From contig LR746265.1 in the NCBI GenBank assembly GCA_902729315.2, positions 1,468,892 through 1,532,891 of the forward strand: a DNA stretch of 64,000 bases, read 5' to 3'. The notes beneath the pieces were generated by a model that had not been told where the DNA came from, searched no databases, and saw only the letters and a program-made list of their open reading frames with translations. Made by a program: the position numbers and the translations under genes. Source of the DNA: Spirodela intermedia (lineage: Eukaryota > Streptophyta > Magnoliopsida > Alismatales > Araceae). Positions 1 through 12,930 of the stretch are shown piece after piece (position 1 is the stretch's first letter; each line of letters starts with the position of its first letter).

Positions 1-44
1 ACTCGATTGGTATCACTCAACGCAAGCGCATGTGCTATGCTCAC

Positions 45-3000
45 CAGGGTAACGAAGTCTACTCCTCCAATGCAACACCGGCCCTCCAGATAAGGAGAAT
101 GATCTGTTGTATATAAATCACCTTTGACATCTGTAGGAAAAAAGAGTGAAGCAGTGAAAAGTCGATATACCCGAATTGCTTGCGGCATCTGAGACAACAT
201 CTGCACGCAGCAAAAGAATTTCTGGTGAAGGAAGACCAAATCCAGTAAACCCGTCAAATTAGCAACAAATGATTCCTAGATTTTTTTTAGTTTTTCTAAC
301 TTATTATGGTCTAAACAGAGATTTTTTAGATTTTTTAGTACAGGAAAACATAATAAGAGTGAGCTAAACAGGAATTTCTGATAAAAAGAGGATGACAGGA
401 TGCAGGTTTCAAAGCAAGCACCATGGTTGGCAAGCACAACCCGGAGCTTTTTTGTAATTTTTTTTTTTTTAATGAGATTAGATTGACGCTAGCAAAGGAA
501 ATATGGAAAACCTGAGGAGCAGTTTGTCGGACTTCTTATTGAAGATGCTTGACAGGAATCGCAGAATAACCATCTTGGAAATCCGCACAAAGAAAAATCT
601 AGCAAAAATGCGCGGAATCTGTCTTTTCTTGGGATATCATCAGCATTTTCTACCGTTGCCTTTGCCACTTCAAGAGCATCTGGGCTACAGTCACAAGCGT
701 AGATGACAATCCCCTCTCCTGCACTGATCAAGAAAACTTTTGTGAAAAGAAACTAACGAATTTGCCACAAGGAAGCATCCAATTCCGGAATGTACTAGCA
801 AACTGATTTTTGTGAGAATCACAGAGCATACTGAAGCAAAAGGGTCGCCATGTAACCCAAATCATCATTGAAGGATTTTTTGATAGACCTCTGAATTCTA
901 GAATAACAAATGAACAATAACTATGGAGATGGTCCGGCAGATATTAACTTATGACATGGCAAGAGGTTGACGAGCTAAAGATAAATTCACAAGACTATGG
1001 ATAGTAGAGGTGATAAGGGGACATACTCGTATGTGAAACGAGGTGTCGAAAGAAATCAGCATATTGTTTGAATCAAATATCTCTAATACTACGCCACCCC
1101 AATGCCGGTCTTAATTGGAAACAACATTTAACGTTTGAAGAGACAAGAGGCTACCAAATTTCTTCATAACATTGGGTTTCGTTGAGGATTAGACAATTAT
1201 ATCAGAATTTTTAGGCAGGATATGTGAAAGAGAGATGTATTATGATGGCATCAAATCTCGGAACATCTTTTCTTAATTTTACGGGTCATTTGTAGACAAT
1301 GGAATATATTCTGTCAGAACGCCAAGCAAGTAAGGCTGAAGAGTTATTCATCAACAAGATCATCATTGGATGGAAGAGAGCAGGGCACATTGCAGGAAAG
1401 AGAAAACTACTTGGGAAATTTAAGCTGTTCTGGCAATTGTGGTAAGTATCAATATATTCTTCACGGAATAGAGACTGTGGCGAGCTAATGGGATTTGGAT
1501 TTGATAACTTCGTTCAGAAAAGGATTCTCGATTTGGCCTCAGTCTGGAAAGGGATATCATTGGTCCAACCTCGAGAAAAACCTGTCATATTTCCTGGTTT
1601 CCTAGATGTATCGATGAATAGCACCATGTTCCCAGGTGTTGTTATCGACTGTCCAAATGACAGTGGGTCAGAAAAAAACGGCCAAATAGCAGAAAAGAGG
1701 AAAGTGCCTTCCCCTTCCCCCTCTTTTAGCGCTTCAGAGAGCTGCGGGAAGAGGAGATAAAGGCATTTGCGAAATCTGGGAGCTCCAGCAGCAGCTCCGT
1801 AGAGAAGAGAAGCTACTGTTTCAGGTGGAGTTTTGGGATTGGAGGAAAGAGAAAGAGGCAAACCTTTTCCCCTATTTCTCATTAGGTATTCCTATTGCCT
1901 TCAAGAAGATGAATCTTTGTCTCCAAGCAGATGGAAGGAGGAGATCCGTGAGAACCACTCTTCTTCATCTGTTTCTTCACATCAGCCTCCGTTTGTTTTT
2001 GGTGTGAATGTACTAGTTCTTTCTCCGAACCACAAACATTATATCACCTATTTGATTTTAGTGTGAGGTGATTTCAATCCAGTCTATAATCAGTTGGGTT
2101 TTGCCATATCGTGACTGCTGTTGACTCCTTTGAAAATATTTACTCTGGTAAGGGAAATACAACATGGCATTAGTTTTGCTGTGTTGTAACATCTGTCGAC
2201 TGTAGTGTGCTGTGGTTATTTGCACATACACACATTTGATATCCGAGACTCAATTGCTTATTTCTTGGATTTTGTTTGAGCTTTGATTTTTTCAGAGTCA
2301 TTTGTCACAGCATTCAGGATCACGAATTCTGGCCGATTCTACCCAGCATGCATGTGGTCTCTCAGAAATATGGATGAACACCTTAATGCTTATAGTCTCG
2401 AAGGAAGCGGCGTATTGAAATCAAGTGAACGAGTTATGACTACAAGATGACTCTAACAAGCAGGCCATCTGGATTCCTAACTATATGAATGAATAGAACA
2501 TGTTCATACGGTCTCAAAGCGAACGGCAGAAATGAAATCAACCGGAAATATGTCCTACTAAGAGCAAGAGAATACTAACCGCAAAATGGGAAGAGCCGTG
2601 CTGCCGTTCCCACAACCCACTTCCAAAGCGCAGCAGGAAAGTCCTTGCGCGGCTAATTCAGGGAACTCCTTCAACAGATACCTCCTCTCCTGCGACTCAG
2701 ATCCCCCGATTCAGAATTAATCGAGGAACGGAAACCAGAAGCTCGGCCCGAAACCGAAAAAAATAGCGTAAAGGGGATAATAAAGTCGAAGCTCTCAGAA
2801 ACCCATTAGCAGACGGCACGGAGTACAAGCATTGATGAACGCCATCAAGGACCTTGAAGAACCTTCCGGTGGAGTGCCGCTTGTGGAAGCTCCTCCAGGC
2901 CTCGGAGGCGTGCGGCAGAGACGATGGAAGTAGATCCCCGCGATAGCCGCTGGAGGACGGCGCGGCGACATGGTAGCCCTTGGACGGGTCCTTCTCCACC

Positions 3001-3065
3001 TCCTCCCTGAGATCCTCCCAGTCGAAGTCCTTGGCGTGGTACTTCCCTGCCCCGCCGCCCGCCAT
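45..3065 (-). CDS. METTL2/6/8-type tRNA m3C methyltransferase, 3' end cut by window edge
   Basis: SAM-dependent methyltransferase resembling the METTL2/TRM140 family, which makes 3-methylcytidine in tRNA anticodon loops. Four exons with continuous phase are visible on the minus strand: 2853-3065, 2580-2689, 512-723 and 45-130. Exon 1 starts at the ATG at 3065 and encodes the family N-terminus with FHKRHSTGRFFK at its end. Exon 2 reads ERRYLLKEFPEL and then the SAM-binding motif ALEVGCGNGSTALPILR. Exon 3 continues with IYACDCSPDALEVAK, and exon 4 ends CCIGGVDFVTL, the strand 4 region of the fold. Junction phases are 0, 2 and 1, and the split codons restore Arg and Asp. Intron 2 (724-2579) is long and AT-rich with nothing recognisable. 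The C-terminal third lies left of the window. A TATAAAAG on the minus strand at 3121-3128 is a plausible promoter element. The family call is firm; substrate specificity is inferred. Confidence 0.85.
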
Positions 3066-3701
3066 GAGAGCACTGAAGCTTCTCCCCCGCCCCCCTTTCG
3101 AAGCTGAATCCGTTATCGGGCTTTTATATTGGGCCGCACTCCTAATTGGGAATCGGCCCATTACCAATAAAATACTCCCAATATATATATGAGAGAATAG
3201 TCCACGTGGAATTCCATCGCATAGCATCTCATCCCTCCGATATCGCATCAACGGCTGCTAAGCCTCCGCCATTCTGAGAAATGGTCGCCGTGCTTTCGTC
3301 ACGTGGAAGACGACCTCCAGCGACAGCGACAATGGCGATGGGGAGATAAGAGCGCATACGTCATCATCATGGCGCTAATGGACGGAGACCCGTTGGGAGG
3401 ACAGGGCTGGCCGGTGCAACTTGAGAGCGTACGTAATCATCTCGCCGCCGGCAAGTTGCCGACAGAATCTGCCGCCGCCGGCGCCACTTCCGCCGGCCGC
3501 CGGCGCCACTTCCGCCGGCCCCCGCTACCACTTGCGGCAGAACAGTCGCCGGCGGCAGGATATTAATGATGCCCGCTGAAACTGGGGAGGACTGCCAAAA
3601 AGATTGATTGATGGGTTCGATCAAAAATGGAGTCTTGATGATTCTTGTGTACAGGTATTGACTGGGCGGCGGTGGCGGCGGTGGCGGCGGCGGCGGCGGC
3701 G
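3066..3701. other. Spacer between METTL-type promoter and ETR2-type 3' end
   Basis: No gene of its own is supported. The right part should hold the ethylene receptor 3' UTR and the left part the methyltransferase promoter. A GC-rich unit of about 22 bases (GCCGCCGGCGCCACTTCCGC and neighbours) is repeated nearly perfectly in tandem at about 3472-3518. Long open frames here on both strands follow from the high GC content. Confidence 0.5.
3121..3128 (-). promoter_or_regulatory. TATA-box candidate for the METTL-type gene
   Basis: The minus strand reads TATAAAAG about 56 bases upstream of the ATG at 3065, which would leave a short leader. A second AT tract (about 3181-3189) lies further upstream. 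Position and sequence fit a core promoter, but nothing here shows the transcription start. Confidence 0.35.
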
Positions 3702-6420
3702 CTAGGTGATGCGGAGGACTCTGCAGAGCTCGTCGGCCATGGCCTGGAGCATGACGGGTTTCTGGATGAGGCCGTGCATGCCGGAGTGGAGGCAGCGCTC
3801 CCAGAGGGCCTCCTGGGAGCTGGCGGTGAGGGCGACGATGATAGGGGACCAGCTGCCGCTGCGGAGCTTGTGGATGCGGGCGGCGAGGTGGAAGCCGTCC
3901 ATGTCGCGGAGGAGGACATCGAGGAGGACGAGGTCGAAGGGAGAGCTGGCGGCGCCGCCGCCGAGCAGGCTCAGGCACTGGAACCCGGTGGAGACGGAGG
4001 AGACGCGGCAGCCGAGCTTCTCCAGCAGCTTCTGGGTCACCGCCCGGTTGACGTCGTCGCCGTCGGCGAGCAGGACCCTCAGGCCTTTGAAGAGGGACTC
4101 CGACGGCGGCCCCCGGAGGGCGGCGCCGCCGTGGTCGGAGCTCTCCCCCGATCGCCGGCGCCGGAGACGAAGAAGCAATATCGTGCTGTCTGCAAGCTCC
4201 TGGGCATTCGAGACGTCCCAGATTTCCCCCTGCATCATCTGCAGCACACAAAGACCCAGAACAGCAGCATTAGAACCCGATGAGCACGGCACATTTCGTA
4301 AAGATCCTAACTTTTAAGATGGGTCATGAAGCTAGAAGATGATCAGCGTCGCCAATGCATAATCTACCCATCTGCAATGACCCAGAGCTCATCTGCAAAT
4401 AATCTACCCTACAGAATATTCAGATCTAGCGTATACTCCTCTCCATGCTCTGAAACAGATAGATATCATCAATGCTCCTCCCTCAGGAGCCCCATAGAAT
4501 ATTACCCTCGACAGAGGAACCGGCGATCAGAGAGAAAAAAAAGCATTAATCTCTCGCGAAGAACGTCCGTGTGAATGCAGCAAGGAGAAATCGATGATCC
4601 TTCCCACGAACCCGCGATCGAATATCATCCAAAGAAAGAAAGAAAAGGCAGCCGCTACTAGTTCGTACCTGCACGAGTTTTTTACACATGCCGAACCTCT
4701 GTCTGGTCTCGAGCCTTCCACCGCCGGAACTTCTTGGGAGCTGCTGATCGGAGGAGCTCAGGCCGTCCGACTGGACTCCCTTGGTGCAGATCTCGAGCCT
4801 TATTCCGGCGTGGCCGTCGGGAATGGCCGCCTTCCATGGAACCCATCTCTGGCTCAGCTTGCCGTCGATCCCGCCCTCAGAAAGAACTGAGAAGCTCAGG
4901 AGCCCTTCGTCCCGTTGATTGAGGAGGTCGCTGGCCGTATGCAAGATCACCTGGAAAACCCGCTTCTCATCGCCGTAGACCAGATTCGGGATGTCGTTGT
5001 CGATCTGGATGCCGAAGCCAAATCCCCGGTTGTCGCAGAGAAATCTGATGACGGCGGCGGCTTCTTTGATCGTCGTGTGCAGGTGAAAGGGCCTCGTCTC
5101 GAGGACCAGGCTCCTGGCTCCACTGTCGGGGCTCTCCATGATGTCGCCGATCAGAGCGGAGATGACGGAGCTCATCTTCATCATCGTGCTGATGACCAGC
5201 CTCTGCTCGGAGCTCAGGGGTTCCTGCTGGAACATGGACAGCAAGCCCAAGATCGAATGGACGGGCCTCCTCATCCCGTGGCTGGTGACGTTGTGGAAGG
5301 AGTTCCTCGCCCTGTTTGCCATCATGGCGTCCATTCTGGCCTGCTGGAGGGCCTGGTTCTGCTCTTCCAGCTTCTCCCGCATTCTCTGAGACTCCTCCAG
5401 AACTCCGGCGTGCAGAAGAGCGACGGCCACCTGATCCACCACCACTTCGACGATCCCCAGCTCTGAATCTCCCCACTCCTGCGGTGCGTCTTCGCGGAGG
5501 ACCAGGACCAGAATAGCATAGGATGTCTCCGACGCCGCCGCCGGTGTTCCCCCTTTGATATCGCTTGCCTTCAGCAGCGGCATCCGGATCGCCGCCGCTG
5601 CTCCACGCTCGAGACCATGGCCGCCGCTTGCAAACCCTAGAAGAGAGTCCTGAGACAGTAGCATCGTGGTGTTGTTCTTCGTGATCTCCACGACATCGGG
5701 ATCGTCCATGGGGATTGTGAGGCCGCCGGCTTCCCGAGGGCTCCTCTGCTCCACTTCGTGCGTCAGATTCATCTCCGTCTGATCCTCATTCGGCATCCAT
5801 ACCGCACAATTTTGGAGCCCCAATATCTTCGAGAGCTCGACGACCGTGGTGAACAAGATGACCTGCCTGTCGAGCGACCTCCTGATCTCCTGGGTCAGCA
5901 CTCTCACCTGCCAACCAGCTTCCTCCTGCCTCTTCATCATCTCGACTCTCCGATCCAGATCCTGGGCCTTTATCCGCAAGAAATTCTCCCTCACCTTCAC
6001 CCTTAGGAGCTGGGGGATGAGGGTCAGAAGGGTTATCGCCGTGGCGAAGGAGACCAAGGCCGTGAGAAATTTCGACACAGTGAGGAACAGCATCAGGAAG
6101 AAGGAGTGGGCCTTGTAGGTGAACACGGTGAGCAGGTGGGAGAGCCCGCAGAGGACGATGAACGCGACGAACTGGAAGAGGATCCATTTGAAGGGGAAGA
6201 CGTTGGAGCACGACACGAAGTACAGGAGCTCGAGGGGGATGGAGAAGTAGGCCGTGGCGATCAGACAGTCGCTCACCTTCTGGACCTGGAGGATCCTCTC
6301 AGAGCTCCAGAAGCCTTCGCCATCACAGTCGCAGTTGGAGAATTCGAAATCCCCGGCGAGGACGGAGACGAGCAGGGAAGAAAACGAGAGCCAGTTGAGC
6401 AATGTTCTTGACATTGGCAT
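3702..6420 (-). CDS. ETR2: Ethylene receptor, subfamily II (ETR2/EIN4 type), 762 aa
   Basis: ER-membrane ethylene receptor that represses the ethylene pathway through CTR1. Two exons: 4669-6420 (584 codons from the ATG at 6420) and 3702-4238, joined in phase 0. An extra hydrophobic N-terminus (about residues 5-22), typical of subfamily II, precedes three membrane segments. The ligand-site residues are present: Asp51 in VSDCLIATAYFSIPLEL, and Cys91 and His95 in FIVLCGLSHL, which bind copper in this family. Cys30 and Cys32 match the dimer disulfide region. A GAF domain (about 185-335), a coiled coil (about 335-370) and a histidine-kinase-like region follow. His381 sits in SHGMRRPVHS, but the later kinase boxes are degenerate, as usual for subfamily II. 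Exon 2 encodes an intact receiver domain: Asp645/Asp646, phospho-acceptor Asp691 in LVLLDV, Thr722 and Lys744. The exact ortholog (ETR2 or EIN4 type) is uncertain. Confidence 0.93.
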
Positions 6421-7606
6421 TCAGAGATTCCCTCGTCCATTTACCTGGGAGAGGCGCGGTCCTCGCGTGGATCACCTCCAGGCGGTGATTTCATCTGGTT
6501 ATCAACCACCGGGATTCCATTGGAGGGGCCGACAGATGAGTGAAAAACGAAGGAGGAGAGAAGACGAGGAGGGGGAAGGGATGCGTGGCAGGAAGAAGCT
6601 CTCAGATCGAAGAGGACGAAATTCAGATGACGAAGGTGGCGAGGGACTGAATCAAAATGAATGGGATGAAAATGAGAGGAAGGAATCGGACTCCCAGGCT
6701 GGAAGATCCACCATCCATGCCCTTCGCCAGGTCGATCAAACCCTCACGCTCGATCGCCCCACCGGTCGCAGAAACAGAGAAAAGACACAGCAAGGGGCGA
6801 TCGGGGTTCGGTGTATGAGCAGCGAGGAAAAGGCGGCCGTCGAAACCCGCAGAACCAAATTTGAAGACGAATTCGAAACCAAGTCGGCGATCAACAATCC
6901 TCCGCCGGCGGAACCTTCAACCCGAACAGATCCGCCGCCACGGGGCGACTGGATTCTTCCTCTCCTCCCTCCCCCTCCGCCCCTCCTCTCCCTATCCGGC
7001 AGCAATGCACAAGCCCGCCTCCGCTAGGTAAACACACGCAAGAAACTCCGACCTCCGACCTCCGACCTCCGACCTCCGACAACAGGGAACACAGAGCAGG
7101 ATCCAAAACTAACCTCGGCTATGGAACCGGCACCTTCCCGTTGGCCATGGAAGACGCAGAGCCGGCGACGCATCCAAAAGCCCAACCGAAACCTGCCCCC
7201 ACGGCCCTTCCGTACCGCCGCGTCCTCCTTTGCCCGTCCCCTCTGCAATCGAACCTACAGACCTCCTCCCTTCCCGAATATTATATACCCTCATAGCGGG
7301 CACTAACGCACCAGGAATATTGAATCACTCCACCCCTCCCCCATTTCAACCCTCCCCCCCCCCCCCCTTCGCGGGGGGTTTCAACGTTCAGAGCCGCGGG
7401 AAGGAGGAGGGGGGAAGGAGGGAAGATCAGGGAGTCATCAGAGACCCTTGTCGCAGAACAGGGAAACCGGGAGAAAGTCGCCGGAGACGACGGGATTCGA
7501 GGAAGAAAAAGGGGAAGAATCCGGAGTGAAAACTCCGCCAGCCAGTGACTCGGCTGGCCCTTATTTAACTGCTCCGCCTATAAGATGTGCTCTCTCTAGA
7601 GGGGGT

Positions 7607-7638
<32 letters not shown>

Positions 7639-7700
7639 ATGGTGGGGTGGGGGCGGGGGTGGGAGGGGGGAGAACCTGGACAGAGAGGAATAGCATGAGG
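6421..7700 (-). promoter_or_regulatory. Leader and promoter region of the ethylene receptor gene
   Basis: GC-rich, purine/pyrimidine-skewed sequence upstream of the ATG at 6420. It contains a perfect 7-base tandem repeat (CTCCGAC on the plus strand, five to six copies, about 7046-7081), a C tract at 7356-7368 and an (AG) tract at 7606-7635. Subfamily II receptor genes often carry a leader intron, but I could not place one with confidence. The 200-257 residue open frames here are low-complexity and not supported as genes. Confidence 0.4.
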
Positions 7701-7992
7701 GAGGAGAACCTGGACCTCTCTGAGCGGAAAGTCTCAATCGGAGAGATATTTTGCAGGGAAACAGCGGCCAAGTGGTGGAATCACATGGACGAGACAGAAG
7801 GCACTTGCTACACACAGCTACGTAAAAAGTACTGTAACGTCAGCCAAGTGGGCCATTACTCGCTTATTAAATTATTGTTTTCACCTTATCTTTCTTTAAT
7901 TTAATAATAAATCTATCGGTTCAGTGTACCGGCCAAATTCTCTCCATTAGCCCATTTATCTCAAACTTTCCTCTCTCCCTCTCCCCCCTCCC

Positions 7993-7994
<2 letters not shown>

Positions 7995-8048
<54 letters not shown>
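7995..8048. repeat. (TA)n microsatellite
   Basis: About 26 uninterrupted TA dinucleotides in the AT-rich spacer upstream of the ethylene receptor gene. It is expected to be length-polymorphic. Confidence 0.95.
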
Positions 8049-8050
<2 letters not shown>

Positions 8051-8754
8051 TTTATTTCTTCATTTTTTAATTATTATTTACGCTCTAAAATGGCTTGTAT
8101 AAAGAAGAATCTTGCAAAATCCTAGATGAAGAAATACCGATATTGAAATAAATAATAAAATATTATAATATACTTATTTACTTATTATTAGATACTACGT
8201 TCTCTCTCTAACTCGTCTTACTAAATCTACAGGTGAATCAGGAAAACCCAAAAAAATATATATAAAATATGAAAACCTTCAAGCACATCATACCGCCTCT
8301 TCATAAATTCATGGAAGATGACAATAAATGAATAAACACAGCCCAATTAATGAAGACATGGAGAGATGGAGAGAGGTCAATATATGATGGGAGCTTATTA
8401 AATAAATTACTACGACTTTTACATGGAAAATATTTTTGTGGCATCACATGATAGGTTTTGGTGATATGGTGGAAAAAAAAGACTAGTTTTGTCTACTTGC
8501 CATTTATCAGGCCACACCAAATATTCATGGCTTGAATAGTACTCGTGTGGTTAGGCTTTTGCCACCCCAAATGAATTGCTAAAAACTTGCCAAGTATTTT
8601 CATAATTGGGTGGTTGGGAGCTGCTTAGTAGTAATTGCATGAAAGTGGCCATCAAGGTTAGATGAGGAAGTAATCAAAAGTCAAACGCTACATAGCACTT
8701 CTATGTCAACACTGAGAGGTCTCACTCAGCCTCTCATTAATATGATACCCTAAT

Positions 8755-9240
8755 TATTGACAACATCATTATATTTTTTGCCATTATTTTTATGTTGCTT
8801 TGATCCCATTATTTTGTTTTTGGTAGATTCACCAGAATTGTAAGATAATCACGAATAGAGACTCTATAGTTTACCTATTTAAATTGTAAAATTAATAACC
8901 CAATAAATATTGCATTTTTTTTATAATGGAATCTATTGACAACATTGTTATAGTTTTTAATAATTTTTTATTATTTCTTTTTTGGTAGATTCACCATAAA
9001 TGTATGGAATTTACAGATAAAGACTGTATAGTTTATCTACTTAATTTTTGAAATAAATAGCACAATAAATATTGCAAAATTGTTGAGAGCATGGTATATA
9101 TTGACAACATCTTAATAGCTTTTTCTAATTTGTTGCAGTTCTTTAATACCGTTACTTTGTTTTTGGTAGATTCACCATGAATGTATGACTCTATAGTTTA
9201 CCTATTTAATTTGTATAATTATTAACCTATAAAAAATACT
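8755..9240. repeat. Degenerate tandem repeat, three copies of about 165-180 bp
   Basis: Three successive units begin near 8755, 8934 and 9097. Each opens with a variant of ATTGACAACAT, runs through a T-rich stretch to TTTGGTAGATTCACCA, and continues with a variant of ACTCTATAGTTTACCTA. Spacings are about 179 and 163 bases. The units differ by many substitutions and small indels, so the array is old. No open frame is maintained. Confidence 0.75.
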
Positions 9241-10292
9241 CATTTGGGTCGTTTTAGATCCACAAATAGGGCAAATATCGCATAAAATGTTGTGAAAATG
9301 ATATCTAGATAGTTATGGGTGAATTTCTGATACTTTTAATTATTTTATGGATAATCATGGTATCGAATATGAGTGGACCCATAAAAAATGGTCCACACCA
9401 TCGTTTTCTTGGGACCAACTCGTGGAGGGTACTGCTTCTCAATATATAAAATAACTTCCCGGTCAATTTTGTTAGTGGTAAATTTTCAGAGGATCCCCGC
9501 CGGGGGACCATTCCTTTTGGCCACGCGGCGACACCTCGCCCAAATGCAGTATAAAACGTGCCCATGGACGTCGGATGGATACAGATCAGGCGCCACGTCA
9601 ATAGGCCGTCAACGGTCACGAGGGGACGCTGGGAAATCACGTGACGGAGACTACCAGCTGAATTCAGTATTTGGATGGTTGGATTGAGAAAATTGGAGGA
9701 ATTCAGCGCTGGCCGTCTTATCTGCCGGGATCATTAACGTCCTCCTGCCACGTGTGAATTGACTGGTGAGACCCACCGACGGAAGCGATTCGAGAAACGA
9801 TGGTCGGAAGACGATTCCCCAGAAGCCGTGGCCTTTGGCAGCCAAGTAAATCTCTCAAAGATCGTTTAGAAACTCATGCGCGAATGACAGCTTTAGACCG
9901 CCGCTACCGGGGCGAACGGCGGCGCACGTGCAGACGGATTCCAATCCCTCAGGTAGAGTCCACGCTGTCAGAAGGTGGTCGGTCTGCAAAACGTGGCGGC
10001 TAGGTGGGCCGAAGACTATAGGCCAACAGCGAATGAAGGCCCACTGAAGTTTTTGAGATACAAGTTGACCTTGAAAATAAGGCGTGTGTAGAGCAAGATC
10101 GACGGTCAACTTTTGATCCCACGTTGACTTATAGGGTAGTATAATTCCAAATTGATATGGAGATGTAATCAAAGGTGGATCATCAAGTCTAAAAATGCCG
10201 AAGAGGTTTTGATATGATCGGTAATATAAGTTCGGTCTATAATCAGCCATGGGAAGTGGGGAGGTGGAAGAGGAAGCTCAGCTTAGCTCAGC

Positions 10293-10694
10293 TCAGTTCT
10301 TGGGCTCGTGACCAAGTCGGAGCTCCAAGTCCAACCCGCCACCCGGCTCGTCTTCCGGCCGCCGCCGCTGCCGCCCATCGTCTTCTTGCGTGGGGAGGCC
10401 GAGTTGCAGGTAACCTCCGAGCAGGCTTAGCTCCCTCCGCCTGTTCGCCCGCGGCGGAGAGGGCGGCGTAGGGGAGAACTTGGCGGAGCTTCTGGATGGC
10501 TCGGCCGCCGGAGGATCTCCGGGAGGGCGGCGAATCCTCGTGCGGTCCCTCCGGTGGACGTTCATGTGGCCACCGAGGGCCTGCGCCGATGAGAAGCCCC
10601 GCTTGCAGAACATGCACCCGTACGGCCTCCCGCCGGGGGCGGCCTCGCCGTTGAGCCGTTCCGGCGAGCCCATCTCTCCGGCGGAGCCCTCCAT
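10293..10694 (-). CDS. SUPERMAN-like single C2H2 zinc-finger repressor, 133 aa
   Basis: Plant-type transcription factor with one C2H2 finger. The finger is [20 protein letters not shown], with Cys27, Cys30, His43 and His47 and the plant-specific QALGGH helix. The C-terminus carries an EAR-type repression motif, LDLELRL. This layout (short N-terminus, one finger followed by basic residues, proline/serine linker, terminal EAR) matches the SUPERMAN/RBE/TAC1/LATE group, which controls flower organ boundaries, branching or flowering. The start is the first in-frame ATG at 10694; the longer frame begins at a GTG. Intronless, as expected for the group. It is head to head with a second such gene at 13091-13516. 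Which subgroup member it represents cannot be decided from the finger alone. Confidence 0.88.
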   Translation of the reverse strand: MEGSAGEMGSPERLNGEAAPGGRPYGCMFCKRGFSSAQALGGHMNVHRRDRTRIRRPPGDPPAAEPSRSSAKFSPTPPSPPRANRRRELSLLGGYLQLGLPTQEDDGRQRRRPEDEPGGGLDLELRLGHEPKN

Positions 10695-10949
10695 GTATTG
10701 GGCGTTGCTGGTGAGCACCGGCCTATCAAGTGACGACGTCGCTGCCGGCGGCGGTGGCCTCTCAGCCTGTGACGGGGGAAGGGTAATGGAGGCACTGGGG
10801 AGATGGGTTTATGAAGACTTGACTCAGGGAAGGCGGCGTGGGAGGAGTTGGTGGAAAGACTCGTTCGGGCCATTGCCATTGTCAGCCTCTCCTCTCTCGG
10901 AGTTCTGTGCGTGCGTGCATGTGTGTGTGTGAGTGTGTGTAGAGAGAGT

Positions 10950-10980
<31 letters not shown>

Positions 10981-12589
10981 GTTCAAGGAGGCTCATTAAC
11001 ACGACCCAGCTTTATCAAATCTAGAATTCCTCCTTTGTGGCACCTAGGTGCTCGTCTGTTATAAGGCAGGCTACATAGTCGGAGGATGATATCACTGGCT
11101 TCTCCTTCTTCCTCCTGCTCCGCCGAGGCCTTCCTTTTGAGGTCAGAGAAACCCTAAAAGGATCCTGCGGCCGATAGCAGAACGCACGCTGAGCTAGATA
11201 GGAGGACCTCAGCGTTCACGCCCTTCGCATTATCTCCCCCCTCCCCTCTCCCCCCTCCCCCACCGGCCGTGGCTCCACGAGCTCCATCGGAGCAGGGTAC
11301 CAGCGCCGTGAAGGGTAGAGTAACTCCCCCCCGGGAGTTCTCCTGCACTCAGGTCTGGGGATTTCTTCCAAGTCGTAGAAATTCTACAACTTTTTCCATC
11401 CAAATTACGGAAGACGCCACTTTTAACCTAAAAAGAGTATTCTTCGTAAGACTATCAGGCACAGGAAATTAATCCGAAAATAGTTAATGACGTGCCAACG
11501 ATTGATCAAGATAATCTCGATTAGGGTTTGCGTCTACATAGAATTACTCTCTCGATTTTTTCCCATTTTAAAGAATTCATAGTGGGTATTTCGGTAAACA
11601 TCGTACATGTTGACCATCAACCAATCTATTTAGTCTTAATTATTAGATTATGAGCTTTATTTACGAGGAAAATGACGCACTATGTGAGTGTTCCTCATTG
11701 AAATGTATTGTAAGCGCTCATAGGTGTATATTTTGATAATTTCGCGAATAATATATAATTATAGTTACTTTTTTATTATATGTATTTTTTAAAATATAAT
11801 TATTCAAGATATATAATTTCCTTAATTTAGAGCACTACAAGTGTTTGAATACCACTAATTACTTAGATAAAATATAGCAACTGAAAGAAAAAAATTGCAA
11901 AAGTGTGCTAAAGAGCAAACCGTAATTCATAATTATTGGTTTTTTCTTTGAAGATCGGTGGGGCCATTCTCATCAACATCGTTGTGATCTTTCTAAATAT
12001 CCTTTTTCATTACATTTCAATCAATTAGATCCCCATAAATTCAGCATCCACATCTTTTTACCATCCATAATACCCAACATTTTGAGAAAAATATTAACTT
12101 ATTGACAGCTAGCGCTTTCTTCATTCCATTCATTAAATAAGAGTAGCAATTATTATTTATTTATGTATTAAAAATACACAAGAAATACGGTTATTGTTTT
12201 CAGACGATTATAACTTAGTTTTTTAATACCATTTATTCATGAAAGCTCGTGTTTAATATCATTTAATCCAGGAAGAATAATAATTTATTTAATATCCTCT
12301 TGGGGCCATGTTTACTATCGTTTTTCTATGACATTGGAACTCAGTTTTCAAGTTCTTAACGTCATAAATTCGGTTCAAATAGTTTTTTATTCGGTGTCTC
12401 GTTTTTGACCAGCAGAGTTGCATTGTGGAAAGCATCATGCTCGTTCGTGGGCTCACTGAGCGGAGCAGATATGACGGCACTTGCCCTTTCCCATTTATCA
12501 CTCTTTCAATTTGCAGAGCATTTACTTTCATCTCTCGGTTGTCGTCGTCGGCTTCATCGTCAGAGCCCACCAATTTAGAGAGAGAAGAG

Positions 12590-12627
<38 letters not shown>

Positions 12628-12843
12628 CCACCGGCAACCTCGACGGCAGAAGACGGGAACAGGAGAAGGAAGAGGATCCGGGAGGAGAACGAGCCTCTGA
12701 GGCGACGGGGTCTTCTTCCTCTCTCTTTCACTCGTACTTGCGACGGCCATGTGCCCTCGCTCGAACAGGACTGGACGAGAAGTAAGTTCCGGTCTCCCTT
12801 ATGGATAACAAGGCCATGTAGAGATAGAGAGATAGATAGAGAG

Positions 12844-12930
<87 letters not shown>

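Larger units (their letters stand above)
7701..10292. other. AT-rich intergenic spacer
   Basis: No gene recognised. It holds the TA tract and the three-copy tandem repeat listed separately. The right end (about 9400-10250) becomes GC-richer, with several open frames of 64-131 residues that show no family motif and mostly start at non-ATG codons. I regard them as chance. Confidence 0.5.

Noticed and set aside
3367-4317. Long open frames (up to 294 codons) on both strands over the receiver-domain exon of the ethylene receptor
   Set aside because: They are frame shadows in GC-rich DNA; the receiver domain in the correct minus frame explains the region.
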